Source of the DNA: Clostridium sp.
Lineage (GTDB): Bacteria; Bacillota; Clostridia; Clostridiales; Clostridiaceae
Length of the DNA: 64,000 nt
Direction of reading: 5' to 3'
Assembly (NCBI RefSeq): GCF_022482905.1
Contig: NZ_JAKVOI010000001.1
Location: 1,799,958-1,863,957, forward strand
Below, one piece after another: positions 34,713-45,320 of this stretch. The translations under genes were made by a program, and so were the position numbers. The first letter of the stretch is position 1. Every line of letters starts with the position of its first letter. Under the pieces are notes generated by a model that searched no databases, was not told the origin of the DNA, and saw only the letters and a list, made by a program, of their open reading frames with translations.

Positions 34713-35939
34713 TCATATGTAATTTTTATTGCAGAATATCCTGTTTATAATATCAATGCATTCATTTTCCCTGCCCTTCAGCTTTTCTTCCTTTAAAACC
34801 TCTATTGCCCTGTCGACATATAATCTGGCAGTACTTTCCACCATTGCACGTACAAGTTTTTCATTGTCTTTCGTGTGTTTCTTGTTTACATAGGTATTTA
34901 CCCTTCTTCTGCATATGGCATCCGCCTGCCTTTTTATTTTCTGTATTTCCGGTGAAAGCTCTGCCGTGGACTGCCACCTCACAAATTCATCTATATAGCT
35001 GCAGATTATATATCTGTGCTCAAGCATCTTTTTCCTTCTTGTGTTTTTATTTTTCTCGTCTATCCTGCTTATGCTGTCTATATCATACAATTCTATATTC
35101 GGCAGTTCCATGACGTTCCTGTTTACATCCCTTGGTACCGCCAGATCAAATACAACTATATTTTCAGAGGGCAGCTCCTCTTTTCCTATTATGGCATGAG
35201 GTGCGGAAGTACAGCTGATTATACAGTCCACATCCTCATAATAATTTTTTCTTTCCCTGAAGGTTATAAATTGAACACCCTTGTATTCTCCTGCTCCTGA
35301 AGGAATTTTGTTTATATTGCGGACCACAACATATATCTTTTCTACAGAAGCAGATAAAATATATTTCAGTACAAGCTGTCCAATCTGTCCAAACCCAAGT
35401 ATCATGTATCTTTTCAAATTTCTGTCTCTGGCTTCTTTTACAGTTATAGACGGAACTGAAACTGGTATTTCATACATCCTGCAGGTGTTTTTAAATTTCT
35501 TTCCACATGTTATCGTGCTCTGAAACAGTCTGTGAAGTCTGCCTTTTACAGTTCCGGCTTCAATTGCTGCCTGATAGGCGGACTTTATCTGCCCGAGTAT
35601 CTGGTCCTCTCCAAGAATCCTGGAATGAAAACCGGAGCCGACTTCCATAAGATGCTTTACTGCATCCCTGTCTTCTACATAAAAAACATTTTCCATCAGG
35701 TTATCATCCCATCCCAGTACTTCAAACACACCATGAACAAGCTCACTTCTTTCGAGCTTTGAATCCACATATACCTCCGTTCTATTGCAGGTACTCAATA
35801 TGACGGCATCACCTATATCTCTTTTTATATGCTTCAGATTGTTTTCCAGTCTTGAAGGTACAATGGAAAATTTCTGCCTCGTTTCAATATCACAATCACT
35901 TTTTATTCCTATAAGTTGTATCAATTCTATCAGCTCCAA
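34713..35939 (-). CDS. hemA: Glutamyl-tRNA reductase
   Basis: 408 residues. The catalytic Cys51 lies in ILSTCNRTEVYVDS. SGFHSRILGEDQILGQIK is the classic substrate-binding motif, followed by a Rossmann segment YMILGFGQIGQLVLKYI. It reduces glutamyl-tRNA(Glu) to glutamate-1-semialdehyde, the committed step to tetrapyrroles. It starts 12 bp after the rarA stop, so the three genes rarA-hemA-hemL probably share a transcript. Confidence 0.96.
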   Translation of the reverse strand: MELIELIQLIGIKSDCDIETRQKFSIVPSRLENNLKHIKRDIGDAVILSTCNRTEVYVDSKLERSELVHGVFEVLGWDDNLMENVFYVEDRDAVKHLMEVGSGFHSRILGEDQILGQIKSAYQAAIEAGTVKGRLHRLFQSTITCGKKFKNTCRMYEIPVSVPSITVKEARDRNLKRYMILGFGQIGQLVLKYILSASVEKIYVVVRNINKIPSGAGEYKGVQFITFRERKNYYEDVDCIISCTSAPHAIIGKEELPSENIVVFDLAVPRDVNRNVMELPNIELYDIDSISRIDEKNKNTRRKKMLEHRYIICSYIDEFVRWQSTAELSPEIQKIKRQADAICRRRVNTYVNKKHTKDNEKLVRAMVESTARLYVDRAIEVLKEEKLKGRENECIDIINRIFCNKNYI

Positions 35940-35951
35940 TAAATTATGGTA

Positions 35952-37271
35952 TCAGTGTTTTTTCTTCAATTTTTCTATATTTGACAGTCTTTCCCCGACG
36001 TGTTTTTCAAAGCCTTCATCAGAGGGAATATAGTATCTGGCATCTTTCAAATTATCCGGAAGGCACTGCATATCGGCAGTTTTTTCCTTGAAGTCATGTG
36101 CATACTTGTAACCTTTTCCATAGCCAAGATCACCCATCAATTTTGTAGGAGCATTTCTAAGATGAAGCGGTACACCTTCGGAAATAGTATCCATTGCATC
36201 CTTCTTAGCCTTTTTATAAGCCATATACAGGGAATTCGATTTTGGTGCACAGGCCATATAAACTACCGCCTGTGTCAGATTCACACTGCACTCGGGCATT
36301 CCTATGAATCTGACAGAATTATATGCCGCAACTGCAATCCCCATTGCATCCGGATCTGCGATTCCAATATCTTCAGAAGAAAAACGAACTATTCTTCTTG
36401 CCACATACAGGGGATCTTCTCCTGATTCCAGCATTCTTGCAAGCCAGTATACGGCAGCATCAGGGTCACTGTTTCTCATTGATTTGTGAAGTGCGGAAAT
36501 CAGATTGTAATGCTGCTCCCCGCCCTTGTCATAGAGAAGCATCTTCTTTCCTATGCACTGTCTTACTGTATCCCTAGTTATGCTTGCAGAACTGCTTCCA
36601 TTCACGGAGCTCATAACTGAAAGTTCAAGTATGTTGAGTGCAGTTCTTGCATCACCGTTGGAATACACCGCTATCATATTCAATATATCATCCGATACAT
36701 CTATATCCATGTATCCAAATCCCCTTTTATGGCTGACGGCCTTCTTCAGGAGTTCTACAATATCTGACGTATCAAGAGGATGAAGTACAAAAACCCTGCA
36801 CCTTGAAAGCAGTGCCGAATTAACTTCAAAAGAAGGATTTTCCGTAGTTGCCCCTATCAATATTATATTGCCTTTCTCAACATGCGGGAGGAAGGCATCC
36901 TGTTGTGCTTTGTTGAATCTGTGGATCTCATCCACGAAAACAATTGTCCGTATACCCATTCTTCTGTCCCTTTCGGCTTTTCCCATTACCTCCTTTATCT
37001 CCTTTATCCCGGATGTAGTCGCACTGAAGGTAATGAAATTTGCCTTTGTGACAGATGCTATTATCATGGCAAGCGTTGTCTTCCCCACCCCCGGAGGTCC
37101 CCAGAGTATCATGGAGCTTATATTGTCGGAATATATGAGGTTGCGCAGTATCTTCCCCTTTCCGAGTATGTGCTTCTGACCTATGTAATCCTCCAGGCTG
37201 GATGGCCTGAGCCTCTCTGCAAGTGGTTGATTCACCTTTTTATCAAACATAGAATTCTGTATATAATCCAT
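35952..37271 (-). CDS. rarA: Replication-associated recombination ATPase RarA/MgsA
   Basis: 439 residues. N-terminal AAA+ module with Walker A WGPPGVGKTTLAMI, Walker B IVFVDEIHRFNK and sensor GATTENPSFEVN; the C-terminal half holds LHKSMRNSDPDAAVYWLARM and the MgsA tetramerisation region. It acts at stalled replication forks. Start ATG 37271 follows AGGAG by 6 nt. First in the cluster with hemA and hemL. Confidence 0.95.
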   Translation of the reverse strand: MDYIQNSMFDKKVNQPLAERLRPSSLEDYIGQKHILGKGKILRNLIYSDNISSMILWGPPGVGKTTLAMIIASVTKANFITFSATTSGIKEIKEVMGKAERDRRMGIRTIVFVDEIHRFNKAQQDAFLPHVEKGNIILIGATTENPSFEVNSALLSRCRVFVLHPLDTSDIVELLKKAVSHKRGFGYMDIDVSDDILNMIAVYSNGDARTALNILELSVMSSVNGSSSASITRDTVRQCIGKKMLLYDKGGEQHYNLISALHKSMRNSDPDAAVYWLARMLESGEDPLYVARRIVRFSSEDIGIADPDAMGIAVAAYNSVRFIGMPECSVNLTQAVVYMACAPKSNSLYMAYKKAKKDAMDTISEGVPLHLRNAPTKLMGDLGYGKGYKYAHDFKEKTADMQCLPDNLKDARYYIPSDEGFEKHVGERLSNIEKLKKKH

Positions 37272-37340
37272 GGCAAACTCCTAAGCAATAAATTTTCTTT
37301 AACTATTATAATATCATAACTATAATACTATAAAAGTACA

Positions 37341-37365
37341 ATATTTATCAATTATCACACATAAT
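37341..37365 (+). promoter_or_regulatory. prkA: Possible sporulation-type promoter of prkA
   Basis: ATA (37341-37343) and CATAAT (37360-37365) are separated by 16 bp, loosely matching the sigma-E type ATA-N16-CATA. prkA is a sigma-E gene in Bacillus subtilis. The match downstream of CATA is imperfect, so this is tentative. Confidence 0.3.
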
Positions 37366-37417
37366 AGATATTCCTCCTGCGTAGTATTTAATAAGCGAAA
37401 TAAATAGGAGGTAACAT

Positions 37418-39340
37418 ATGGATTTTAAGGATATAATTCAAAAAGATAGAGAGGTCCGAAAGCGTGAAAGATTTGAAGGAACCTTTTTGGAATACCTTCA
37501 AATTATAAAACAGAATCCGGAAATAGTTAAACTGTCTCACAAAAGAATGTATGACATTATAATGGACAGGGGCTATGAAGTACTCAAGCCGGAGGACAAC
37601 CCGAGGATCAAGAAATTATATGGGAATGAACCTATCAGAAAATATAACTTTTTCAAAGAGGATTTCTTTGGAATAGACAAAGTAATAATGAAAATTGTAA
37701 ACTACTTTCACTCTGCAGCCATGAAGGGTGAAGAATCAAGACAGGTACTCTACCTTGTAGGGCCTGTGGGTGCCGGCAAGTCCTCCCTTGTGGATTCCAT
37801 AAAGAAAGCACTGGAAACTTCCGAACCTATTTATGCACTCAAAGGCTGCCCCATGAGAGAAGAACCTCTCCACCTGATACCAAAACATCTGAGAAAGGAC
37901 TTTGAAAAAGTTCTCGGCATTGAAATTGAAGGCGACCTGTGCCCTGTATGCAAATACAGGCTGAAGCATGAATTCAACGGGGAGTATGAAAAATTTCCCG
38001 TAATTGCCACGGATTTTTCAATACGCTCAAGAAAGGGAATAGGAGTAGTACCCCCAGTTGATCCCAACAACCAGGATACATCTGTCCTTACAGGCTCCAT
38101 AGACATATCAAAAATGGATATGTACCCTGAAGACGATCCAAGGATATTTTCCTTGAACGGCGCTTTCAATGTTGGAAACAGGGGACTTGTGGAATTCATA
38201 GAGGTATTCAAGAATGATGTTGAATATCTCCATACGATAATTACAGCTACACAGGAAAAATCTGTACCTTCTCCCGGGAAAGGTTCAATGATATATTTTG
38301 ACGGGATAATACTTGCGCACTCCAACGAATCAGAGTGGAACAAATTCAAGTCAGATCACACGAATGAAGCGATACTGGACAGAATTGTAAAAGTGGAAGT
38401 CCCTTACTGCATGGAATTAAATGAAGAAGTCAAGATATACAAAAAGATACTTGGAAAGAGCAGGTTCAGTGCACACATAGCACCTCACACTATTGAAGTT
38501 GCTGCAATGTTTGCAATTCTTTCACGACTGGCACCTTCAAACAAGGTTGACCCCATGACAAAACTCAGAATCTACAACGGTGAAGATATAGTGGAAAAAG
38601 GCACCACCAAGAAAATAGACTTCTCCGAACTAAAAGAGGAGGCGGGAATGAGAGAAGGAATGACAGGAATATCTACAAGATTCATAGTAAAGGCCCTGGA
38701 CAATGCCCTGTCAAATTCCGAGTACAACTGCATAAATCCGTTGAGTGTAATTGAAAGTATCACAAAGTCAGTCAAGGAGCTTGATATAGCCGATGACGAC
38801 AAAAAAAGATACATGACATTTTTAAAGGATACAATAAGGAAAGAGTATAACAAGTTACTAGAAAAGGAGGTAACAAGGGCCTTCATACACAGCTTCAAGG
38901 AACAGGCGGAAAGTCTCTTTGACAACTACCTTGACCATGCTGAAGCCTATGTAAACAAGAACAAGATCAAGGATCACTCCACAGGTGAGGAGCTGGAACC
39001 TGATGAAACTTTTATGAGATCCATAGAGGAGCATATAGGAATTTCGGAAAGCTCCGCCAAGGGCTTCAGGACGGATGTTACATCCTACATGTTCTATGTC
39101 ATAAGAAATGGCGGAAAAATCGATTATACCTCCTATGAACCACTTAAAGAAGCTATAGAAAAAAAGCTTACTACCTCCGTAAAAGAACTTTCAAGAATTA
39201 TAACAAGATCAAAGGTCAGGAACAAAGAACAGGATGAAAAATATAATTCCATGGTGGAAGAAATGAAGGAAAACGGCTATTGTGACCACTGCTGTGATGT
39301 TGTACTGAAGTATGCAGCCAACAATTTATGGAAGGATTGA
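37418..39340 (+). CDS. prkA: PrkA-family serine protein kinase/AAA+ protein
   Basis: 640 residues. The N-terminal PrkA AAA domain has Walker [18 protein letters not shown] near 115, a Cys pair near [12 protein letters not shown], and [17 protein letters not shown]. The C-terminal PrkA domain (from about 400) is the kinase-like part. Related to E. coli YeaG and B. subtilis PrkA, acting in stationary phase or sporulation. TAGGAGGT precedes the ATG. It is followed at 4 bp by yhbH and then spoVR: the conserved trio yeaG-yeaH-ycgB of many bacteria. Confidence 0.95.
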   Translation: MDFKDIIQKDREVRKRERFEGTFLEYLQIIKQNPEIVKLSHKRMYDIIMDRGYEVLKPEDNPRIKKLYGNEPIRKYNFFKEDFFGIDKVIMKIVNYFHSAAMKGEESRQVLYLVGPVGAGKSSLVDSIKKALETSEPIYALKGCPMREEPLHLIPKHLRKDFEKVLGIEIEGDLCPVCKYRLKHEFNGEYEKFPVIATDFSIRSRKGIGVVPPVDPNNQDTSVLTGSIDISKMDMYPEDDPRIFSLNGAFNVGNRGLVEFIEVFKNDVEYLHTIITATQEKSVPSPGKGSMIYFDGIILAHSNESEWNKFKSDHTNEAILDRIVKVEVPYCMELNEEVKIYKKILGKSRFSAHIAPHTIEVAAMFAILSRLAPSNKVDPMTKLRIYNGEDIVEKGTTKKIDFSELKEEAGMREGMTGISTRFIVKALDNALSNSEYNCINPLSVIESITKSVKELDIADDDKKRYMTFLKDTIRKEYNKLLEKEVTRAFIHSFKEQAESLFDNYLDHAEAYVNKNKIKDHSTGEELEPDETFMRSIEEHIGISESSAKGFRTDVTSYMFYVIRNGGKIDYTSYEPLKEAIEKKLTTSVKELSRIITRSKVRNKEQDEKYNSMVEEMKENGYCDHCCDVVLKYAANNLWKD

Positions 39341-39344
39341 TCCC

Positions 39345-40523
39345 ATGGCTATTTTCAGAGAATTTGATTCAAATGAAGATCATGACAGGTCACTGGAAGA
39401 CAGGCGGCGTCACAGACAGCTGGTTGAGAAATCCATAAAGGACAATCTTGCGGATATAATATCCGAAGAAAGTATCATAGGTCAGAGTAAAAACAGGAAA
39501 ATAAAGATTCCAATAAAAGGCATAAAGGAATACAGGTTCATATACGGAGAAAATGGTTCCGGTGTTGGAAGCGGTGACGGTTCCCAGAAAAAAGGCGATA
39601 AAATAGGCAGGGCATCCGGAAGTTCAGGGGGAAAAGGCAGCAAGGGCGCAGGAAATGGAGAAGGAGAAGATATGTATGAGACTGAAATAACCATAGAGGA
39701 ACTTATAAATTATCTTCTTGAGGATCTTGAACTTCCTTTAATGGACAAGAAAAGATTTTCAGAAATCATGTCTAAAAACTCCCTGAAGAAAAGCGGCTAT
39801 CAGAAAAACGGAATAAACCCAAGACTTGCCAGGAAAAGGAGTGTAGTTGAAAAATTGAAGAGAAAACAGTCCTTGAAGAGGGATCTTGCTGAAGCAGATG
39901 AAAATGAGGATATTGAGGATTCACGCTTCCCCTTCAGGCAGGATGATTTAAGATATTTCAGGGTGAAAAAAAAGCCCAGACGTGAATTGAACGCCGCAGT
40001 CATATGTGTCATGGATACATCGGGTTCCATGGACAACACAAAAAAATTTCTGGCGAGGTCATTTTTCTTCATATTGTATGAATTCGTGAGAATGAAATAC
40101 AACAACGTGGAAGTCAAATTTATAGCCCACTCCACTACTGCAAAGCTGGTTACCGAAGGAGAATTTTTCCACAAGGTTGAATCCGGTGGTACCTATATTT
40201 CCAGTGGATTGAAAAAAGCCCTTGAGGTAATTGAAGAAAATTACAATCCCTCATACTGGAACTTATACACCTTTTGTGTAAGTGATGGAGACAACTGGAA
40301 CGAAGATAACGATCTTGCCCTGAAATATGCTGAAAAATTAAGTGAAATCTGCAATCTTTTCAGTTATGCAGAGATTATTCCAAGTCCTTACAGCAGCAAT
40401 ATAAAGGAGTTGTTCCGAAGGGGAATTGACAGGAACAACTTCGCCGCTGTCACTATAAACAAAAAACAGGATTTGTGGGAATCCCTGAAAAAAATATTGA
40501 AAAAAGAATTCGAAACGGGGTGA
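39345..40523 (+). CDS. yhbH: DUF444/YhbH family von Willebrand A-like protein
   Basis: 392 residues. N-terminal basic part ([20 protein letters not shown]), a Gly/Ser/Lys-rich linker (about 80-115) and a C-terminal VWA-like domain with the MIDAS-like [17 protein letters not shown]. The ATG at 39345 follows GGAAGG by 9 nt and lies 4 bp after the prkA stop; an earlier in-frame start at 39312 would overlap prkA without a ribosome site. Partner of PrkA and SpoVR; molecular role unclear. Confidence 0.93.
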   Translation: MAIFREFDSNEDHDRSLEDRRRHRQLVEKSIKDNLADIISEESIIGQSKNRKIKIPIKGIKEYRFIYGENGSGVGSGDGSQKKGDKIGRASGSSGGKGSKGAGNGEGEDMYETEITIEELINYLLEDLELPLMDKKRFSEIMSKNSLKKSGYQKNGINPRLARKRSVVEKLKRKQSLKRDLAEADENEDIEDSRFPFRQDDLRYFRVKKKPRRELNAAVICVMDTSGSMDNTKKFLARSFFFILYEFVRMKYNNVEVKFIAHSTTAKLVTEGEFFHKVESGGTYISSGLKKALEVIEENYNPSYWNLYTFCVSDGDNWNEDNDLALKYAEKLSEICNLFSYAEIIPSPYSSNIKELFRRGIDRNNFAAVTINKKQDLWESLKKILKKEFETG

Positions 40524-40528
40524 TTTCC

Positions 40529-41803
40529 TTGGAGTATTCAACTTCAGATTTAGAAAAATGGTGTAAAATCATAGAGGAAACTGCAAAAAAATCCAGACTT
40601 GATTTTTATCCTCAGGAATTTGAAATCGTAAGTTACAGGGACATGATAGGTTATGAAGCATATGTAGGCATGCCCTCCAGATACCCCCACTGGAGCTTCG
40701 GTAAAGCTTATGACCGTTCGGAATCACTTTACAAGTACAATCTTACCGGCCTTCCCTATGAAATGGTCATAAACTCCAATCCATGCCTCGCTTATTTGAT
40801 GAAGGACAATACACTGCTTCTGCAGATTCTTACCATGGCCCACGTATACGGCCATAATGACTTTTTTAAAAACAACCGGCTGTTCAAGGAAGGAACCCGG
40901 GCCTCCTACACTTTGGAGATGTTTAAAAATGATGCAGATATGATAAGGGAGTATGTAAATGATCCAAGTATAGGATATGAAGAAGTGGAAAAAATTTTGG
41001 ATGCCGCCCACTCCATAAGATTTCAGACAAGCAGGGCCATCGGTATAAAAAAATCAAAGGAGGATGATTCAAAGGACGATCTTGTAAAATTTATAATGAA
41101 TCATGGAGATCTGGAGGAGTGGCAGAGAAATATTCTCAATGTAGTACACAAGGAAACTGCCTATTTCATACCCCAGGTGGAAACTAAAATAATGAATGAG
41201 GGCTGGGCAAGCTACTGGCACTATAAAATACTTCATCTTCTTGACCTCCCGGATTCCCTTTATATTGAATTTATCAAAAGACACAATGATGTAATTACTC
41301 CCCTCACGGGAAACATCAATCCCTATCATCTTGGATTCAAGATGTTTGAAGACCTTGAAAAAAGATTTGGAACGGATAAAATATTTGAGGTGAGGATGCT
41401 TGAAAGAGATGAATCTTTTATTAGACGATATCTTACCAAAGACCTGTGTTATGAACTGAATTTATTCCAATATTCCAAAGAAGGCGGCAATTATGTAGTT
41501 GAAAATATTTCAGATGATACGGGGTGGCTTCAAATCAGGGATACACTTTGCAGCGGCTGTGGAATGGGTTCAATTCCCAATATAGTGGTGGATGATATCT
41601 CAAAAAAAGATGGGAGCTTGATATTGAAACAGATTTATGACGGAAGGGACCTGAATCTTTCATATATGGAAGCCACCTTGAAACAGGTATTCAACCTGTG
41701 GGGCAAACCTGTACAGCTCAATACGAGTATAAAGGGCAGGAGCACACATGTATACTGTAATGAAGATAAAAAAATATCCTATACTTCCTCATTGGAAGAT
41801 TGA
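40529..41803 (+). CDS. spoVR: SpoVR family protein
   Basis: 424 residues. EFEIVSYRDMIGYEAYVGMP, LMKDNTLLLQILTMAHVYGH and KIMNEGWASYWHYKI are SpoVR hallmarks; the His/Glu residues in AHVYGHNDFF and MNEGWASYWH could hold a metal. In Bacillus it is needed for spore cortex formation. The TTG at 40529 is 6 bp past the yhbH stop and preceded by GGGGTGA; an in-frame ATG at 40475 overlaps yhbH and has no ribosome site. Third gene of the prkA operon. Confidence 0.93.
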   Translation: MEYSTSDLEKWCKIIEETAKKSRLDFYPQEFEIVSYRDMIGYEAYVGMPSRYPHWSFGKAYDRSESLYKYNLTGLPYEMVINSNPCLAYLMKDNTLLLQILTMAHVYGHNDFFKNNRLFKEGTRASYTLEMFKNDADMIREYVNDPSIGYEEVEKILDAAHSIRFQTSRAIGIKKSKEDDSKDDLVKFIMNHGDLEEWQRNILNVVHKETAYFIPQVETKIMNEGWASYWHYKILHLLDLPDSLYIEFIKRHNDVITPLTGNINPYHLGFKMFEDLEKRFGTDKIFEVRMLERDESFIRRYLTKDLCYELNLFQYSKEGGNYVVENISDDTGWLQIRDTLCSGCGMGSIPNIVVDDISKKDGSLILKQIYDGRDLNLSYMEATLKQVFNLWGKPVQLNTSIKGRSTHVYCNEDKKISYTSSLED

Positions 41804-41822
41804 TTTCTATAAAAAATCTGAC

Positions 41823-41871
41823 GGCAGCAGTATTGCACTGGAAATTTCCAGCAAATGCTGCCCATTTTTTT
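41823..41871 (+). terminator. Intrinsic terminator shared by spoVR and the dehydrogenase gene
   Basis: GGCAGCA (41823-41829) pairs with TGCTGCC (41856-41862), with the palindrome CTGGAAATTTCCAG inside. On the plus strand it runs into CATTTTTTTC; the minus strand has a later T run, so it can act in both directions between the convergent genes. Confidence 0.8.
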
Positions 41872-42821
41872 CAATAGCTTCCGGTTACAGGCCAGGAAGG
41901 TTTTTTGCCACTCAATACCTCATGTATTCCAATTGCAGGATGAAGTGACATTCTCTTCAATGCTTCGGCTGTATGTGCTGCTGTATGAGGTGTTACAATT
42001 ACATTGTCCAGTTTAAAAAGAGAATTGTCCTTTGAAGGTACCTCTCCTTCAAAAACATCAACTGCAGCTCCCGCTATTCTCCTTTTTGCAAGAACATCTG
42101 CAAGTGCCTCACTGTCCACTACTTCGCCCCGTGCCGTATTTATGAGAAATGCACTTGATTTCATGAGAGACAGTTCCCTCCTGCCTATAAGTTTTTTCGT
42201 CTCAGCTGTAAGAGGAACGTGAAGGCTCACAAAATCAGAATTCTCAAGCAGATAGTCGAAATCATCCGTAAGTTCAATATTTTCTATGGTTCCTGAAGAA
42301 GTATGACGTTTAAGTCCTATAACCTTCATTTGGAACCCATTTATTGCTTTAGAAGCAACAAGTTGTCCTATGGCCCCCATTCCAACAATTCCAAGCACCT
42401 TTCCCTGAATATCAACTCCGAAATCATTTCTTATATCAAAATTTCCTTTTCTAAGCTCCCTGTCATATACGAAAATTTTTTTTGCAAGTGCCATGACAAG
42501 TCCCATAGTATATTCAGCTACGGTATTTTTGTTTGATTCCGGTGAATTGGTAAGCTGTATTCCAAGTTCCAGTGCTTCACGGACATCTATATTGTCCATC
42601 CCAACACCAAACTTCGATATTACTTTTAATTTTGTTCCGGCTCTCATAATTCTCTTCGTAATACATGCCATGCGGACTAAAATGGCATCACAGTCTTCAA
42701 CTTCTTTTGCCAGAATGTCCTCCGATACTCCAGATGCCATCTTTATTTTATATCCATTTTTTTCAAGATATTCTTTTCCTTCCCCGTCTATGTCCTCAGT
42801 AATCAAAACCTTGTATGCCAC
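41871..42821 (-). CDS. D-2-hydroxyacid dehydrogenase (phosphoglycerate dehydrogenase-like)
   Basis: 316 residues. Split substrate domain, then NAD-binding GIVGMGAIGQLVASKA. Catalytic residues appear as Arg in INTARGEVVD, Glu in VFEGEVPSKD and His in VTPHTAAHT. There is no ACT domain, unlike long SerA. It could be phosphoglycerate, hydroxypyruvate or another 2-hydroxyacid dehydrogenase. It follows an MFS carrier (25 bp) and a DAACS symporter in one operon, which suggests a role in using an imported organic or amino acid rather than serine synthesis. Confidence 0.9.
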   Translation of the reverse strand: MAYKVLITEDIDGEGKEYLEKNGYKIKMASGVSEDILAKEVEDCDAILVRMACITKRIMRAGTKLKVISKFGVGMDNIDVREALELGIQLTNSPESNKNTVAEYTMGLVMALAKKIFVYDRELRKGNFDIRNDFGVDIQGKVLGIVGMGAIGQLVASKAINGFQMKVIGLKRHTSSGTIENIELTDDFDYLLENSDFVSLHVPLTAETKKLIGRRELSLMKSSAFLINTARGEVVDSEALADVLAKRRIAGAAVDVFEGEVPSKDNSLFKLDNVIVTPHTAAHTAEALKRMSLHPAIGIHEVLSGKKPSWPVTGSY

Positions 42822-42845
42822 AGTATCCCCTCCATTTTCATAATA

Positions 42846-44000
42846 TCAATCCCTGCAAAACTTTTTATTTCTAATCAAATAGTACAAGGCTGTAAATGAT
42901 ATGTAAATATAAAATACTATCTGAATTACAAATACATAAATGACATTTCTGCCGCCTGCAAAACCTATAATATAGGTTAAAAATGCAGCGCCAAAATTAT
43001 TAAAAATAACTGTAATAGAAGAAACAGCAGGTATATTCCCCCTATCTACATGCTGTACCATATACCCCTGAAGTGCAGGGTATATAATAGATATGGATAT
43101 CCCTATAATTGAAATGCCTATCAAAGCCTGAATCCTGCTTGTGCCAGACAACACAACAAATATTCCCGCAACCGATACTAATGGTGCTGCAAACAAAAAT
43201 CTCAATTGCCCAACCATCTCCAGCAATTTATCTCCAAGTGCCCTTCCAAGAGTAAATAGCAGCCAGAAACTTGAAAGAATAACCGGAACTTCACTTCTGT
43301 CAAGCCCATAGTACTTCTCAAGAAAACTTCCTGTCCAATTTGTCGTGGATATCTCTGCACCTACGTAAAAAAATACGGAAATAGAAAGCAGAAGGATCAT
43401 AGGGTCTTTCAGAATATGAATCGAACCTTTATTCTTTTCAATTTTTTTCACGGATGAAGTAATATTCATATTCCCTACCAGAATGAGAAGAAAAAGCATA
43501 AGCACTATATGAATAATATAAGTATAATTGAAGTTTATACTGCTTTTCAATACAAATCTGGCTATTGGTAAAATCAAAATTCCCCCAAGTCCAAAACAGG
43601 CATTGGCAAAACTGAATTTCTGATATTTTTTAGGCAGAAGTGAAATGGCCGTTCCCAAGAATAAGCCTCCCATCCCTACTGCCAGTCCCGATATGAAATA
43701 CCCAATCAAAATGGTACAGAAGGAATTTGAAAATAAAATTACAATACTTGATAAAATTGCAAGTATAAATCCCGTGACCAGTCCCATTTTAATTCCCAGT
43801 ATATGCATGATTCTGGAACCAACTATGCTCATGACAAAAGAGGAACAATATACTATCGATGGAAGTATTGCAATAGTATCGTCCGATACGCCATAGACAT
43901 TTTTTATCGTAGTTATAAAAGGAGCCAATGTATTGGAAAATAGCGACAGAAAAAAGAAACCGAAAAATATAATTATCATATTTTTAAAATTTGTATTCAC
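42846..44000 (-). CDS. MFS transporter
   Basis: 384 residues with about twelve hydrophobic helices. Family cues include FFFLSLFSNTLAPFITTIKN in TM1 and ISGLAVGMGGLFLGTAISLL in TM4-5. It starts in a 4-bp overlap with the upstream symporter gene and is followed by the 2-hydroxyacid dehydrogenase. The substrate is not readable; given its neighbours it may export or import the same organic acid. Confidence 0.85.
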   Translation of the reverse strand: MNTNFKNMIIIFFGFFFLSLFSNTLAPFITTIKNVYGVSDDTIAILPSIVYCSSFVMSIVGSRIMHILGIKMGLVTGFILAILSSIVILFSNSFCTILIGYFISGLAVGMGGLFLGTAISLLPKKYQKFSFANACFGLGGILILPIARFVLKSSINFNYTYIIHIVLMLFLLILVGNMNITSSVKKIEKNKGSIHILKDPMILLLSISVFFYVGAEISTTNWTGSFLEKYYGLDRSEVPVILSSFWLLFTLGRALGDKLLEMVGQLRFLFAAPLVSVAGIFVVLSGTSRIQALIGISIIGISISIIYPALQGYMVQHVDRGNIPAVSSITVIFNNFGAAFLTYIIGFAGGRNVIYVFVIQIVFYIYISFTALYYLIRNKKFCRD

Positions 44001-45226
44001 TGTTTTCCCTCTACAATTCGTGATATGAGCATGGCAGACACTGTATTCCCGGTGGAATTCAATACGGTGGCCGGTGCATCTATTATAACACTTATAACTG
44101 CAATTATAGGAAGAAGTTCTGATGGAAATCCATATACGCTTAATATAAGCATCTCGCCAATCATTCCCCCGCTCGGTATGGCCGCCATGACAGCGCCAAC
44201 CAGAAATGATACCAGAACTATGGAAACAAGTGATGAAACATCAGTCATATTCCTTCCAAACAGTCCGAACAGAAAAGTAATCTTCATTACTCCTCCTATT
44301 ACAGATCCATCTTTATGGATATTTGCCCCAAGTGGAATTACAGTTTCCAATATATCCTTCGGCACTCCCATTTTCCTGGTAAATTCAAGATTTACTGGAA
44401 TACTTGCCGCACTTGAACATGTAGCAAGAGCTGTTACTGTAGGTGTCACAGCATTTTTCCAGAATACTGCAGTACCCTTTCTGCCGCCGGACAGGAAGGC
44501 ATAGAAAGTAAAAAATACAAAATAATACAAAACAGCTATAATTATATAAAGCACGAATACTCTCAAGTACCCATGCAGTATCTGAGGTCCGAGTTCCCCT
44601 ATTACTGCGGCAAAATAACATCCAAGACCTATGGGAGCATAGTACATGATTATTTTCACCATTTTCATCATTACCTGTGATGCTGATTCCATAAATCTAG
44701 TTATCGGTGCAGCCTTTTCTCCGAGAAGTGCTGCCGATATACCGAAAAATACGGAAAACACAATGAGCTGAAGCATATTGTTCTTGGAAAAAAGCAGTGC
44801 AAAATCCGGAACGGTCACGGTATTTACAAGCTGCTGGAGAACACCAAGATATTCAACTTTTTGTGCAGCAGTATCAGCCGGTATGATTTTTTTCAATGTC
44901 ATATAATCTATTCCTTTTGCAGGATCTACTATAACAGCACCTACAACCCCTATTACGGAAGCTATAAATGAAGTAAATAAAAATACTGCAATTGTACCAA
45001 GCATTATTTTCCCAAGTCTTTTCATACCTTTCATGCCGGCTATTGCAGAGACAATGCTGAAAAATACAAGAGGCGTTATTATCATGAACATCAAATTCAG
45101 AAACAAGTCTCCAAATGGCTTGAGTACAACTGCCCTGCTTCCAAAAAAAATGCCAATAATTGCACCGGCAATTATTGATCCAAGCAATATAATGGAAAAT
45201 CTATAATTCTTAAAAAAACTTTTCAT
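43997..45226 (-). CDS. Dicarboxylate/amino acid:cation symporter (DAACS)
   Basis: 409 residues with about eight transmembrane helices and two re-entrant loops. The DAACS signatures are present: ALATCSSAASIPVNLEFTRK (Ser-rich hairpin) and PLGANIHKDGSVIGGVMKI, then VDAP-like VIIDAPATVLNSTGNT near the C-terminus. The ATG at 45226 is 7 nt after GGAGG; a longer start at 45280 is rejected. Likely substrates are glutamate, aspartate, serine/threonine or C4-dicarboxylates. First gene of a three-gene operon. Confidence 0.93.
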   Translation of the reverse strand: MKSFFKNYRFSIILLGSIIAGAIIGIFFGSRAVVLKPFGDLFLNLMFMIITPLVFFSIVSAIAGMKGMKRLGKIMLGTIAVFLFTSFIASVIGVVGAVIVDPAKGIDYMTLKKIIPADTAAQKVEYLGVLQQLVNTVTVPDFALLFSKNNMLQLIVFSVFFGISAALLGEKAAPITRFMESASQVMMKMVKIIMYYAPIGLGCYFAAVIGELGPQILHGYLRVFVLYIIIAVLYYFVFFTFYAFLSGGRKGTAVFWKNAVTPTVTALATCSSAASIPVNLEFTRKMGVPKDILETVIPLGANIHKDGSVIGGVMKITFLFGLFGRNMTDVSSLVSIVLVSFLVGAVMAAIPSGGMIGEMLILSVYGFPSELLPIIAVISVIIDAPATVLNSTGNTVSAMLISRIVEGKQ

Positions 45227-45320
45227 TGTAAAACCTCCAGATACATTATTTATAATTAGTTCATATACATTATATAACAACTTTCAGGAAGTTTTATCAT
45301 TAAAAATACTTCAAATCCAA

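Noticed and set aside
40475-40528. Longer SpoVR start at 40475
   Set aside because: It would overlap yhbH by 49 bp and has no ribosome site; the TTG at 40529 has GGGGTGA upstream and the conserved part begins there.
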